Below, in pieces: positions 41,336 to 52,446 of a stretch of 64,000 nt of DNA. Both the position numbers and the translations under genes were made by a program. The notes beneath the pieces are model-generated. The model was not told where the DNA came from and did not search any database. It was given only the letters and a program-made list of their open reading frames with translations. Location: the NCBI GenBank assembly GCA_009746045.1, contig RPFO01001222.1, positions 1-64,000 on the forward strand, read 5' to 3'. This stretch comes from Mesostigma viride (Eukaryota > Streptophyta > Mesostigmatophyceae > Mesostigmatales > Mesostigmataceae). Position 1 is the first letter of the stretch, and each line of letters starts with the position of its first letter.

Positions 41336-41658
41336 AAACACGGGTTAATTAATTCAAAAATGTATAAACACAATGGTGCTCACCTCTAGACACTCCCGGC
41401 CAGTTATGCTCGAAACACACGCCCTGATCAAGCATGCTGTTTCCGGCCCCACCGTCTAGGTTATCTAGTCGCTCTACACGTAAGCCAGCCATAATTTCAA
41501 TGCACAAGGATACACATTTCCATCACCATTCATCTTCATCATCCTGAACGACTCGAACACACGGACAAGATAACGGCAGGCTCGAGCTACCATGGTCCGG
41601 ATTCTCCCGATTTCTGGCCTGCGCTGGTTGTCTCCTTGATGTATAAACCTTCACTTCA
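41336..41658. other. Unannotated spacer
   Basis: No coding signal is seen. Confidence 0.4.
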
Positions 41659-41935
41659 ATGGCATGCCACCTAGCACAGAGATATCTGACAGGAGCTAGT
41701 AGGGCACCTAGCTCGCACCAACCAGGTAGACACCTCACGTGGGCCCCCCGCGGGACTGCGCCCAGCTCAGCCCCGGCCAGCACCTCCTGCATGATGTGGG
41801 CCGGGCCCCGTGATGCTAGACGCCGCAAGGCCCGCACCTTCAAAGAACAGCTGGTAGAGGACATGGGGGGCCTAGGCCTCTCCGTGATTTGGAAAAAGAT
41901 GATGGACAAGGCCAATTAATTAATTAATTAATTAG
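41659..41935 (+). mobile_element. LINE ORF2 C-terminal remnant with TTAA tail
   Basis: The last 30 or so codons read RTFKEQLVEDMGGLGLSVIW then KKMMDKAN-stop, directly followed by AATTAATTAATTAATTAATT. The same LGLSVIW/PGLSVIW element occurs in the minus-strand fragment at 46368-46808, so both derive from related LINEs. Confidence 0.5.
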
Positions 41936-42286
41936 AAACATAACTCCTTTGGGAGTCAATGTAGCACATATCCCTGAGAAGGGGCATATGGCTTTTAATA
42001 CATTCTGGGCTACTTCCTGCAAGGGTGGGAATGTAAGCGACCCTTGCTCTAGGTGCACCAGGGCACCTGCACCCTCATAATCTTCACACTATGCCCAGCT
42101 AAGGGGGAGTATGTTATGTGGGGGAAGATCATCATGGCTATACAAGAGCTACTAAGGACATGGCTTCTCGACAGAGAGCATCTCTCTGCATGGCATAGCA
42201 TGGCTAAATTCTTAATGCGACATCCATGGGGGTCCCATTATAGGCATTAAATTAAATTAAATTAAATTATAACATGCCTCCGTGCC
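41936..42286 (-). mobile_element. LINE 3' UTR, minus orientation, plus a second tail
   Basis: 41936-42230 is the reverse complement of the 3' region at 46815-47100: hairpin CTCCTTTGGGAG, AGCACATATCCCTGAGAAGG, CTTGCTCTAGGTGC and GGGGGAAGATCATCATGGCT. 42246-42286 adds another minus-oriented tail, AAATTAAATTAAATTATAAC followed by ATGCCTCCGTG. Confidence 0.65.
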
Positions 42287-42307
42287 GTCGATATCGCTAT
42301 CGAGGTC

Positions 42308-42952
42308 TTGCAGAACACAGCAGGCCTCACCGCCCAGGCAGTGAAGGACATTGCCGCCAAGCCAGCCTCGGCTGGCCTGGCCGGCGATGCTCCTCCCATC
42401 ACGACCTGGGCGGACATGCTTAAGCAACATACCACCTCCACCACCTCCGCCGTCGCAGCCCAGCTCCAGCGGCAGACGCTTGACCTCCGCGAGGAGGCCG
42501 AGCTTGCCAAGCGCAGCCTCAACGCCATACTCAAGAACTTGGACATGGAAGAAGGTGAGAATTCCGAGAAGCTTGCACGTGCGTTTGAGAGCAAAATCCT
42601 TGCACGCATGGGCCTTCTTGGTGAGATCAAGCTGACCGCCCACCGCCTCCCCCGCGCGCGGGGTAAGGCAGGGGCGCCTCCGCTTCTTCTCATCTTTGAT
42701 AGCCCAGCGGACAAGATTTCGTTTCTCAGCCGCCGCAAGCGGCTCGCGAATACTCCCTTCACCGTGGACGACGACTTGACCCTGGCACAGCAACAACAGC
42801 GACGGGAGCTATGGCCGACCTACATCCAGCTCCGGCAGACCAAGGCGGGCCAGCCGGTGTACTGGAAGGGGGCGGCCATCTACGTCGGCCACAAGCCCTG
42901 GCAAGCGACCCCCTCGACCACCGCGGCCCCAGCAACTCCAGCCCCAGCCTAG
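42308..42952 (+). pseudogene. LINE ORF1 fragment, copy 1
   Basis: The 214-codon open frame has no start methionine at its true 5' end. A helical region (DLREEAELAKRSLNAILKN) leads to a conserved domain with AHRLPRARGKAGAPPLLLIF, SFLSRRKRLANTPFTVDDD, LTLAQQQQRRELWPTYIQ and PVYWKGAAIYVGHKPW. The same protein is present at 43553-44748 and 45750-46136. This resembles an L1-type ORF1 nucleic-acid-binding protein (coiled coil, RRM-like domain, C-terminal domain). ORF1p identity is inferred from the repeated context and layout. Confidence 0.6.
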
Positions 42953-43059
42953 GGGAATACAGCAGTAGTGTAGAATAGTTAGACAGTGGCCTTGTACATG
43001 CCCGCCTACTACAGGCACTATACCAGCTTAGGCCTAGCCTTTTTAGTCATGTACATGTG

Positions 43060-43402
43060 TGTCTATGATGAGCCACCCTCCAGATGATGCCTAGCTTTAT
43101 TTAATTACGCAGTGCCCATGCAGGGAGTAACTCTCTGCTGAGACGCCATGCCCTAGCTTTTTGGTATAGCTATGCTGATCTTCCCCCCCATGACAGGCTC
43201 CCCCTTCGCTGGGCATAGCTTGAAGATCATGGGGATGCAAGTGCCCTGGTGCACCTAGAGCAAGGGTCCTTTACATCCCCACCCTTGCAGGAAGTAGCTT
43301 AGGATGTATGATAGGCCATGTGCCCCCCTCTCAGGGGCTATGTGCTACATATACTCCCAACGGAGTTATGTTACAATTCAATTCAATTCAATTCAATGCC
43401 TC
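43060..43402 (+). mobile_element. LINE 3' UTR, plus orientation
   Basis: It has the same order as 46815-47147: CTGCTGAGACGCCATGCCCT, GCTGGGCATAGCTTGAAGAT, CCCTTGCAGGAAGTAGC, TATGTGCTACATATACTCCC, AACGGAG hairpin half, then ATGTTACAATTCAATTCAAT. Confidence 0.65.
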
Positions 43403-44748
43403 CGTGGGGAGGTCATGTAGCACATATTTCATTATAGGCATGGCTTGGCTAAATTCTGAAGGCAACATCCATGGGGGCCATTATGGGCGCACATGCGCGT
43501 GGGCCACATGCTAGGCTAAGCCTGACTAATCTACACTACTGGTATGGATTCCCTAGTCTGAGGTGGCAGGAGGGGGCTGCCAGGGCTTGTGGTCAACGTG
43601 GATGACCGCCCCCCTCCAGTATACCGGCTTCCCCCTGCGCTCTGCCGGAGCTGAAGGTAGGTCGGCCATAGCTCGCGTCGCCGCTGTTGCTGGGCCAGGG
43701 TCAAGTCGTCGTCCAGCGCGAAGCGAGTCCTCGAGAGCTTCTTGCGGCATTTAAGGAACGCCAGCTTGTCCGCCATGTACTAGGTGTGGAGCACGGGTGC
43801 CGGGCCAGCCTTCCCCCGCGCGCGGGGGAGGCGGACAGCTGACATGTCCAGCTCACCAGTGAGTAGCATGGGGGCAAAAATGTCGCGCTTAAATGCCTCA
43901 AGAAGGCTCGTGGAGGTCTCACCTGCCGGCTGGTCGAAGTGCTTGACGATGACATTGTGGCTGCGCCGGGCGATGTCGGCTTCCTCGCGAAGGTCGAGGG
44001 CTTGTTGCTTGAGTTGTGCCGAGATGGTGGAGGTGGGGGAGGTGGTGTGCTGCTTAAGCAAGTCCGCCCAGGTGGAGTGAGCATCGCCGGCCGGGCCAGC
44101 AGGCGCCGGCTGGGCGGCGATGTCCTTCACCGCCTGGGCGGTGAGGCCGGCGGTGTCATGCAAGCTCTCAAGGGCGGTGGCTTGGGCTTGAAGGCATAGG
44201 TCGAGGTCGAGGAGCTGGGCTTTGATGTCGGCAGTGGAGGCGGAAATGGCAGTGGAGGTGGAGGTGAGGTGAGGAAGTTCAGCAGCCAGCGGGCCACCCA
44301 TTGCTGCGACGTCAGCAGCAAGGGGGGTCACGTGCTGCTGAAAGGCTTCCATGAGGATGGAACGGAGGGTGGGGGCGGAGATGGATGGAGCCCAGATCTC
44401 GCCGTCAGAGCGCTGGAGAAGGGAGTTGAGGATCGGTATGCTGGAGTTGAGGGCGAGGGCACCCGAACAGCAGGCGAATGTCGTTCCATCTGCGGCCGTC
44501 CGGGAGGAGGAGGCGATTGTTGTCGTGGAGATGGAGGCACAGGTCGTAAAGCGAGGCGTAGTCCCCGAAGAAGATGCAGTGCAGAGCATCGGCGGGAGAC
44601 ATGTTGGTCCAGTCGTGATCATCGACCTGGAATTAGGTTGGAGCCGACAGCGCGGTTCCGAGGGGCGTGAAGACCCTCCTGTTTTGTCGGCGGAGCGGGC
44701 GCGTTTAGGGTCAGGCGATGCCGATGGTGAGGCATTGGACAAGGCCAA
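43403..44748 (-). pseudogene. LINE ORF1, copy 2, broken, with its 3' UTR
   Basis: The reading starts MALSNASPSASPDPKRARSA near 44748. A -1 step gives ALHCIFFGDYASLYDLCLHL (44405-44602), then the first frame resumes with ILMEAFQQHVTPLAADVAAM and HTTSPTSTISAQLKQQALDL. After LPRARGKAGPAPVL an in-frame TAG (43777-43779) replaces an AAG Lys codon of copy 3. MADKLAFLKCRKKLSRTRF and LTLAQQQRRRELWPTYLQ follow, with another frame slip before the end PPPATSD-stop (43553). 43403-43552 is the 3' UTR and a minus hairpin tail. With at least three lesions it cannot encode a full product. Confidence 0.7.
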
Positions 44749-44859
44749 GTGGGCCCTAAATAGATGTTGTAGTTAGTAATGCTGTTAGATAGATGTTGTA
44801 GGTAGCTGATCAATGTGAGATAGATTAGACTGGTAGGACTGTTTGCACCCATCCATCCA

Positions 44860-44945
44860 TCCATTGGGGTTGAATGCTCCGTGACTCCCCAACGGGAGCA
44901 CGAGTCTTTTTTTTTTAACGAATTAATTAATTAATCTGACAGGAG
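44860..44945 (+). mobile_element. LINE 3' tail
   Basis: CTCCGTGACTCCCCAACGGG then AGCACGAGT, a T10 run and AACGAATTAATTAATTAATC. It belongs to the hairpin-tail group. Confidence 0.55.
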
Positions 44946-45749
44946 CATTCACGTAAAGAAGATAGGACATTGAACAGATAGGATGACAGGACCACTGATG
45001 CATTATGGCGGTTCCTGTCTTTACGCTGAAAGAGTGAGCAGCCTGATGAGGAAGAAAGCTGTTCATTCCATGCATGGTGGGCCTCTGATGAGGATTCCTC
45101 GCGTGTCAGGATTACGCGAGAACTGTGCAGCGGCTAATTAGTTAGCAAGTCAGCTAGGTATGTGAAGTGAGACAACTATGCCTGGACGCATGGCGATCCA
45201 ACGCCGTGGAAGGACTAGGGTAGTTGTCTGAGAGGAAAGACGCGAAGGCCGCAGGAGCCGCGTTGCTATCTCTAGGTAGACCTGCATGGAGGGAGACAGA
45301 GGGTAACAAGAAAGGTTGATATTAGGGAAAACACACACACACACACACACCACCACCACCACCACCACGACCAACCAATGATTTGGAACTAGGAATATGC
45401 CTTCTTTTCCTAACAAATTATACGTCATAATTGCAAAGGTAGATGTGGTCTCCTGGTATCCGACAGACGCGGATACAAAAGTGATCGCCACCGTGGATCC
45501 AAATACCAATTACCAATAAGGAACACACCCAAAGGGCAAGAGTAGAGTTTCAGGTGCCTACGGCTCCGCGAGGGAGTTGGATAAGGAAAATGTTGGCGCC
45601 AGAAGAGACGCAGAGCAGGAGTGGAGGGTGGTAAAATGGATGAGACGACCAGCGCAAAATGTTTATTTCCCACGCTGTCAAGAACATCACTGCCTGCTTC
45701 CCGCATGCATGCCTCCCGGTGCCCCCATGTCCACAAATGTGTCCTCTGT
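44946..45749. other. Unannotated spacer with a dinucleotide/trinucleotide microsatellite
   Basis: 45331-45370 is (AC)n followed by (CCA)n. The remainder has no supported gene. Confidence 0.5.
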
Positions 45750-46292
45750 TTCGAGAATTCCAGCGAGCATGCATCCCAGCTTCTTGAGGCATTTATGCGC
45801 GCCATTCTTGCCCCCATGTTACTCACTGGTGAGCTGGACATGTCGGCTGTCCGCCTCCCCCGCGCGCGGGGGAAGGCTGGCCCGGCACCCGTGCTCCTCA
45901 CCTTTAAGTACATGGCGGACAAGCTGGCGTTCCTTAAATGCCGCAAGAAGCTCTCGAGGACTCGCTTCACGCTGGACGACGACTTGACCCTGGCCCAGCA
46001 ACAGCGGCGACGCGAGCTATGGCCGACCTACCTTCAGCTCCGGCAGAGCGCAAGGGGGAAGCCGGTATACTGGAGGGGGGCGGTCATCCACGTTGACCAC
46101 AAGCCCTGGCAGCCCCCTCCTGCCACCTCAGACTAGGAATATATATACCAGTAGTGTAGATTAGTAAGGCTTAGCCTAGCATGTGGCCCACGCGCATGTG
46201 CGCCCATAATGGCCCCCATGGATGATGCCTTCAACATTTAGCCAAGCCATGCCTATAATGGGACCCCCATTAATTAATTAATTAATTAATAG
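45750..46292 (+). mobile_element. LINE ORF1 fragment, copy 3, with 3' UTR and TTAA tail
   Basis: The coding part to 46136 is open: LLEAFMRAILAPMLLTGELD, VRLPRARGKAGPAPVLLTF, MADKLAFLKCRKKLSRTRF and KPVYWRGAVIHVDHKPW, ending PPPATSD-stop. The 3' UTR (46137-46264) is the complement of 43425-43552 in copy 2, and the copy ends in ATTAATTAATTAATTAATAG. This is the cleanest ORF1 domain of the three. Confidence 0.68.
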
Positions 46293-46367
46293 ACACGTGA
46301 CTGCGTCACGTGAGCATAAGTCCTCAGTGGGAGGGGAACATGGGATGGAATGGATGGTATAAGCTAT

Positions 46368-46912
46368 CTAGGTCCTAGTTACAGGGGTGTGGGCACCGCG
46401 GCCCGAATCGCTATGAATGCCATACTTGGTCACACGCGGAGCCCCCACAGGCTTGGGGGTGGTCTCCTTCATCACTACTTGCCATCTATCCTTGCGCACC
46501 ATCTGCCTCCATATTACAGACAAACCAGGAGGCTGCCCGGGGGTGAGCCCGTCACGTCTAGTGTAGCACATGTCCATGCCGAGTCTATCACGAAAAGTCC
46601 ACGGGTGGCGACCCTGCCGCGCGCGGCCGGGGGCACGCCAGGTGAGGACATAGCGCCCAGGCTGGGCGGGCTTGGTGCCAGCTAGTCTATCTGATGTATC
46701 TACCTGATCTGTGCGGGCCAGGTGCCCGGCTAGGCCCAGGCGCCTGTGCCTAATAATGTGGGAAACATAGGGCAAATCAGCGTACAAATCCTCATTACTA
46801 ACCCCCATGGATGTTGCATTAAGAACTTAGCCATGCTATGCCATGCAGAGAGATGCTCTCTGTTGAGAAGCCATGCCCTAGCTCTTGTATAGCCATGATG
46901 ATCTTCCCCCAC
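46368..46912 (-). pseudogene. LINE ORF2 C-terminal fragment
   Basis: The frame reads DLPYVSHIIRHRRLGLAGHL then ARTDQ, the RR-x-x-GH-type C-terminal motif of many LINE reverse transcriptases, followed by TFRDRLGMDM and PGLSVIWRQMVRKDRWQV. It is open to 46808. No reverse transcriptase core is present. Confidence 0.55.
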
Positions 46913-47147
46913 ATGACATACTCCCCCTTAGCTGGGCATAGTGTGAAGATCATGAGGGTGCCGGTGCCCTTGAGGCACCTAGAGCAAGTGCTGCTTACAT
47001 TCCACTCTTGCAGGAAGTAGCCTAGAATGTATTAAAAGCCATATGCCCCTTCTCAGGGATATGTGCTACATTGTCTCCCAACGGAGTGATGTTGATAATT
47101 AATTAATTAATTAATTAATTAATTAATTAATTAATTAATTAATTAAT
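46815..47147 (+). mobile_element. LINE 3' UTR with long AATT tail
   Basis: It has CATGCAGAGAGATGCTCTCT, GATGATCTTCCCCCACATGA, AGAGCAAGTGCTGC, ATATGTGCTACATTGTCTCC, CAACGGAGTGATGTTG and 12-13 copies of ATTA. It ends exactly where the coding sequence of the next gene begins to be readable. Confidence 0.7.
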
Positions 47148-49879
47148 GCATCCCAGCTCCGAGCCAGCCGGCACATCAGACACCGTCTCAGGCCGGCCGC
47201 CATTTTCTCTTCACAGCCCCAGAAGGTGTGCATGGCTCTGCCGCCGCCGTCTTCCTTACTGCCGAGGATCCCTCCACAGCTGCTGCAGCCGCAGTCCTTG
47301 GGCCAGCAGGGCCGCGCTTTTCTTTTTCTGGGTGCGAAGACTTTGCCCCAGGAGCCACTGCTGGTTGCGCTGTGTTTCCGGCCTTTTGCTCCTCTTGTAC
47401 CTTTAGCAGCCTGTTCAGGCAGATCCACTTGGTGAGAGTCCCCACATCATCTACCAGGTCGGGGTAATGCCGGAAGGGCAGTTGCTGGAACACAGGCACG
47501 CGAAGCCCCATAGCACGCTCCGCCTCATTTGGCAGCGCCCACGGGTCCCAGGGAGCCTCCACGCATGCTCCCGCCTGCTTGGAAAAGGCCTGGATTCTGA
47601 GAGCACGCAAGAGGTCACTGTACGATTCGTCCAGCCCGTCCGTGTCCTCAGGGACCCCGCCCTGGAACCGCTTGATGTAGGCGATGGCATCGGCCGGTCG
47701 CTTCAGTCACCGCCAGCTCACACCCGATGCCATACTCCACAGTCAGCACCATGACCTCGCGAAACTTGGCCACCTCGTCCGATGATGCCGCCATCTCCGG
47801 CGGGTCGTACGGCCACAGCGACGTTCTGGCGTCGTCACGAAGAACCCTGCAGGCTTCCTCCAGGTCAGCCAGGGGGCAGTGACGGCTGCCACCCAAGTCT
47901 GCCCGCCACCGCAGTGTGGCAGGCACTAAGTAGCGGGGCGCTGCCTTGACCGCCAGATCAGCATACTTGAGCCGTGTGTGTAGTACTCCTACACACACAG
48001 ATCTCGAATGATTTATCTAGCACCAAATCCGAAAGGCTTGCATCACTCCCCGCAAAGGAGAACTTTTGCGGATGACTGTAGGTGTAAGTTGGCGATGCCC
48101 TAGGATCCGGAGACGTCCGTCCTATAGTCAGCGAAAGTTGGTGCGAGAGGTCCCCAGTTCGATTCCGGTCGGATTCATTTGTAGATCGCGTTTTCCGCGT
48201 TTTCCGCGTTTTCCGCGGCCCGGCACTGAACGCAAATGTATTTCACCTTTGCGGCGTGCCAAATCCGAATACTTGAGCCGGTCCACCACATCGATGGCTG
48301 TGTGCAGCTTAACCACAGAGGCATGGAAGAAGGGGCTCGTCGCCGCCACGGATGCCAGCAAGCTCCCGTGCCTATCCGCAGCACCCCCAGCGCTGCGCGT
48401 TTCAAGAGCTCCGCGCACTCTGCCGCTTGCGCGCTCGCCATGCCGTGAGGATAGGGCGCGGGTAAGGGCCCCTTGTCCAGCTGGCGGTCCACGTAGTCCA
48501 TGAGCGGGCGGAAGGGTGGCGCAAACGCCGCCTCCCCCGTCTGCTTGTCAACCGACACCGGAATTCCCACGCACCTGTGGTTGAACGCGAACACGTAGTA
48601 GAGGTGCATGAGTGCGGCAGGTAAATCCGCCTGTGCGGTCGCCTGCAGCGCCGCCAAGAGGTGGCGGCAGGAGTACAGCATGGCCCACCCTGTGAACGAC
48701 CCACGGTGGCTGCGCATGTACTCCTGCAGAATCGGCATGTGCACGGGGAGGCCCCCAGGGATGAGCGGGCTGTCCGACTCCAAGCACTTAAAGGCGTCAA
48801 CAAGGCCCATCAACTTCTCCAGCTCCTTTTCATCGATGATGGCCCTGTCAGCGTTCTTGCTCTTGTCCGTGTTCTTGTCCATCTCCTCGCCCTTGCACTT
48901 CACTCCTTTCCCCACAGCGTGTTCCCCTCCACAACCAGAGCCAGGTGGCGCCACGGCCGATATCCGCGGCTCGACAGACACTCGCGTCTTGCTGCTGCCA
49001 CCTGGCGAGTCGTGGGACACGCTGCCACCTGGCGAGTTTTGGGACGCGCTGCCACCTGGCGAGTCGTGGGACGTGCTGCCACCTGGCGAGTCGCGGGACG
49101 CGCTGCCACCTGGCGAGTCGCGGGACGCGCTGCCCATGTTAGAATCCCTCGCATCCTGGGACCAGTTGCTTGAAGCGGTGCGTGATGAGACGTCCTGGCT
49201 TTCTTGGCTGTCTTGGCTCTCTTGGCTCTCATGGCTCTATCCGCTCTCTTGGCTGTCTTGGCTCTCATGGCTCTCTCGGCTCTCTTGGCTGTCTTGGCTC
49301 TCATGGCTCTCTCGGCTCTCTTGGCTCTCATGGCTCTCTCGGCTCTCTTGGCTGTAGCTGATGTCGTTGACGTCGCTGATGTCCACGTCGGCATCATGGG
49401 CATTGCGGGCCCCAGCTCCAACGCCAGCAGCGTTGGCGCCACCATCAGCCGCGCCAATGTTGCCAACACGCGCACCAGCGTCGGCACCAACACCAACACT
49501 GCTGCTAGCGCCCGCACCAAACTTGAGCTTTTTCATCGCATGCACCTCCCGCGACGCGAGCTGGCCCTTGAGCTCAGCGAGGTCACCCTGCGCCCCAGGG
49601 ACCTTGGCCGCCGCCGCCGCCTGCGAAAGGAACCGCCGCGCTGCGCGCAGGTCCTTTCCGGATGCGGCCCTGGCCGCCAAGTAGCACCCGGCCAGCCGAC
49701 AGGCGGACCGGTCGCCCACTTGCGCGGCGGGCAGGATAAACCGGGCGTGCGCCTCCCCCTTCATGCCCTTGCCCCGCAACAGCGCCCCGACCGACAAGAG
49801 CGCCCTTGATGCACTCGTCACGTCCTCACTTGCTCCTGGCTTTGTGAGGACGATGACAGGACCTAGGCCGTGCGTAAAA
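47148..49879 (-). CDS. Sel1-like/MYND-like protein, 3' end truncated by LINE insertion
   Basis: The minus-strand frame enters after a CAG acceptor (49880). It shows a Sel1-like helical pair (LLSVGALLRGKGMKGEAHAR, SACRLAGCYLAARAASGKD, AARRFLSQAAAAAKVPGAQG). QESRESHESQ-type and SPGGSASRD-type repeats follow, then a helical domain (SFTGWAMLYSCRHLLAALQA, LYYVFAFNHRCVGIPV). A phase-consistent intron lies at 47989-48246; the next exon has LKYADLAVKAAPRYLVPATL, YSDLLRALRIQAFSKQAG and YPDLVDDVGTLTKWICLNRL. The last readable part, FWGCEEKMAAGLRRCLMCRL then AR, looks like the start of a MYND zinc finger and stops at the LINE tail. Lesions: in-frame TAG at 49237-49239, one G missing in the run at 48384-48388, and one frame slip near 47710. 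The MYND call is tentative. The N-terminus is unknown. Confidence 0.5.
47989..48246 (-). other. Intron with tRNA-like box and CGTTTTCCG repeats
   Basis: Donor AAAG|GTGAAATAC (48246) and acceptor GTGTGTAG|GAG (47989) join in phase (RRK, G, VLHTRLKYADL). Inside, on the plus strand, AGTTCGATTCC resembles a tRNA B box, and GCGTTTTCC is tripled at 48187-48216. Exon sequences on the two sides (RLKYSDLA and RLKYADLA) are duplicates. Confidence 0.5.
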
Positions 49880-50330
49880 CTGTATCACGTCTGCAAATAA
49901 AGAAAGACCATAGGATAGCCACCAAAAACCTCCGACGTACTTAGGGGGTGTGGAGGGGTCTTACTTACGAGTTGTGCAAGTGCATGCAACAGTTTTCATG
50001 TCCATCACCACACACATTGGGGGCAGTTTGCCAGGGAACTTAATGTGCCTGAGTTAGCAGTGTGGCAGGCATGGCTCCCCTACAAGAGGCGTCCCCGAGT
50101 AGCCTACGTCTTTTTCTAAATCAGCTCCATCAAGGGCATGTTCATTCATAGTCACTGACAACCAAACAAAGCTGTCAAGGGTCAGCGTGGATCGATCTCA
50201 ATCAGTATAATTCCATCACACATTCCCGGTATAACAACCGTAGAAACACATCACGGATGCCGCGCGCATATATCGCGCAAACCGAAGCCGCATCGTGCAA
50301 AAGCGATCTGCATCTGGCACTTGAGTTGCA
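49880..50330. other. Intergenic or intronic sequence
   Basis: No coding signal is recognised. Confidence 0.4.
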
Positions 50331-50588
50331 TCATGCGAACTCGAGTTGCTGCACCACGGACGATGATTCCTTCCACGCCCTCAGCGCGGTCACCTCCGCC
50401 CACACCGTGCGCAGCACTTCTTCCATCACCTCTTTCTCCTGGGCCGCATGATCGGCCTTGCGCTGGTGGCCACCAAAGAACAACGTCACGGGCACTATTG
50501 AGATCAGATACTGAAAAGCAAACAACACCTCGGGCAACCAGAAGAGGGAAAAGAGTGGGCTCGCGCGTGGGATACGACAAAAAAACAT
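50331..50588 (-). CDS. Possible last exon of a small membrane protein
   Basis: The frame has a hydrophobic helix (LPEVLFAFQYLISIVPVTLF) followed by a charged amphipathic helix (EKEVMEEVLRTVWAEVTALR) and a stop after QQLEFA. The composition looks coding, and the other frames do not. The start is unclear; its first residues may be intron. I do not recognise the family. Confidence 0.4.
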   Translation of the reverse strand: MFFCRIPRASPLFSLFWLPEVLFAFQYLISIVPVTLFFGGHQRKADHAAQEKEVMEEVLRTVWAEVTALRAWKESSSVVQQLEFA

Positions 50589-50919
50589 CTATAATATATT
50601 TTCTTACGACACACACATGTGGAACGTGACAAAAATAAGTATCATCAGCATCAGGTCACCCATGTCAGCAGGCTTGCTAGGCTCCCAACCATACATGAGG
50701 CAACAAACTGTCCAGAAAAACTAGGACAGGTGTATAGTGTGGGTTTTATCCAGTACGACCATGGGCAACAAACAGGTGGTCTGGCCAAGCCCCAGCAGCA
50801 AACAACCCACTCATACACTATACATATTTCATACAGATTCATCTTGGTAAAATGGCTAATCCAGTCTCTCAGTTTGGTTTCTGTCACTAAGCCGTCCATT
50901 GGCACCCACAAAAACAGTA

Positions 50920-51030
50920 ATTTACAGAACACTAATTCACAGGACACTGGTTTACGGAACACGAATTTACAGAACAAATGGTTTTCCGAACACTAATTTA
51001 CAGAAAACTTGTTTACAGAACAAATGATTT
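50920..51030 (+). repeat. Degenerate repeats of about 16-18 bp
   Basis: The string AATTTACAGAACA and variants recur six times (TTTACGGAACACG, TTTACAGAAAACTTG and others). Confidence 0.7.
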
Positions 51031-51055
51031 ACACGCTGACCTTCTGGTGCACTGG

Positions 51056-51408
51056 AGGCAGGAGGCAGGAGGCAGGAGGCAGGAGGCAGGAGGCAGGAGG
51101 CAGGAGGCAGGAGGCAGGAGGCAGGAGGCAGGAGGCAGGAGGCAGGAGGCAGGAGGCAGGAGGCAGGAGGCAGGAGGCAGGAGGCAGGAGGCAGGAGGCA
51201 GGAGGCAGGAGGCAGGAGGCAGGAGGCAGGAGGCAGGAGGCAGGAGGCAGGAGGCAGGAGGCAGGAGGCAGGAGGCAGGAGGCAGGACGCAGGAGGCAGG
51301 AGGCAGGAGGCAGGAGGCAGGAGGCAGGAGGCAGGAGGCAGGAGGCAGGAGGCAGGAGGCAGGAGGCAGGAGGCAGGAGGCAGGAGGCAGGAGGCAGGAG
51401 GCAGGAGG
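51056..51408 (+). repeat. GGAGGCA heptanucleotide array, about 50 copies
   Basis: An almost perfect 7-bp repeat with a single variant (GGACGCA near 51287). All frames are open, since 7 is not a multiple of 3 and the unit has no stop; this is not coding evidence. Confidence 0.97.
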
Positions 51409-52238
51409 CTTCTGGTTACCGCACTCCGCAACAGCTGCAATTAACACCTGCATCAGATTCCACCATATCCTGACCCATTTGTTGCACACGGCTCTCTGTC
51501 CCGTCCAACCAAGTAACATGGGGCGACCTCACAACAACCAGAGACAAAACAATGCCAGGGTGACATCAGCAGCAACATGGATGACATCAGCAACACGGGC
51601 ATCACGATATCCATTAACAACATCAACCTGCGCATGACAGGGCACAAGGGTTGGTTTCCAGGGTCAGGCATGGCATGACTGACTCATCCCCTCACCTGCA
51701 GTTCATCCACTGTTGTCATCAGAGCCGTTATTGCTGCCACAGATGCACCTGCCCCCCCACCCTCCCATGCCTTGACAGCGACTCCAAGGCCATGGCCCCC
51801 ACCCTGCTCGCTGCTGCTCTGCCCGTGGGTGACCCCATGCATGTCCCCCACCACGCGTACGGCAACCGCTGACGTTGGTTTATGCCTGCCTCCGGCACCG
51901 GTGACCGCCACACCAGCGACCACTGCTGTTGCTGGGCTAATGGCAGGGTGAAGCGCCCCCCCCCGCAGATACGTGCTGCCCTGAGACGCGCCCAGAGGGT
52001 CCCTGCAAAGCAATCCATGCGTGGCATGGTTGGGAAAGGAGCACCGGGACGAAAGCTCCAATGGTGACAACGTGCAGGCATGTGTTCCTGCACTTGACAT
52101 AGGGAGGGACGACCACTTTCTGGACATCGTACGAGCACAACCCTACCTATCGTGTGTAGCGCTGCGCGCGGGATCACCCACGGGATCATACCAGGATGCA
52201 CAGGACTTATGTCGCATGCAAATTTGTACGGATGATGG
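51409..52238. other. Unannotated spacer
   Basis: No gene is supported. Open frames overlap on both strands. Confidence 0.4.
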
Positions 52239-52446
52239 GTGCAACCACATCACAAACCACGTCACAAACCACGTCACAAACCACGTCACCAACCATATCA
52301 CAAGCCACATCACAAACCACATCAGAAACCGCATCGCAAACCACATCACAAACCACATCACAAACCACATCACAAACCGCATCACAAACCACATCACAAA
52401 CCACATCACAAACCACGTCACAAACCACGTCACAAACCACACGACA
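52239..52446 (+). repeat. 12-bp array (ACAAACCACATC)
   Basis: About 17 copies, alternating ACATC and ACGTC variants. Confidence 0.95.

Noticed and set aside
48090-48180. Possible tRNA gene near AGTTCGATTCC
   Set aside because: The distance between A-like and B-like boxes and the stem pairing do not fit a tRNA; at most a tRNA-derived remnant.
51056-51408. Possible CRISPR array
   Set aside because: The repeats are 7 bp, contiguous and without spacers.
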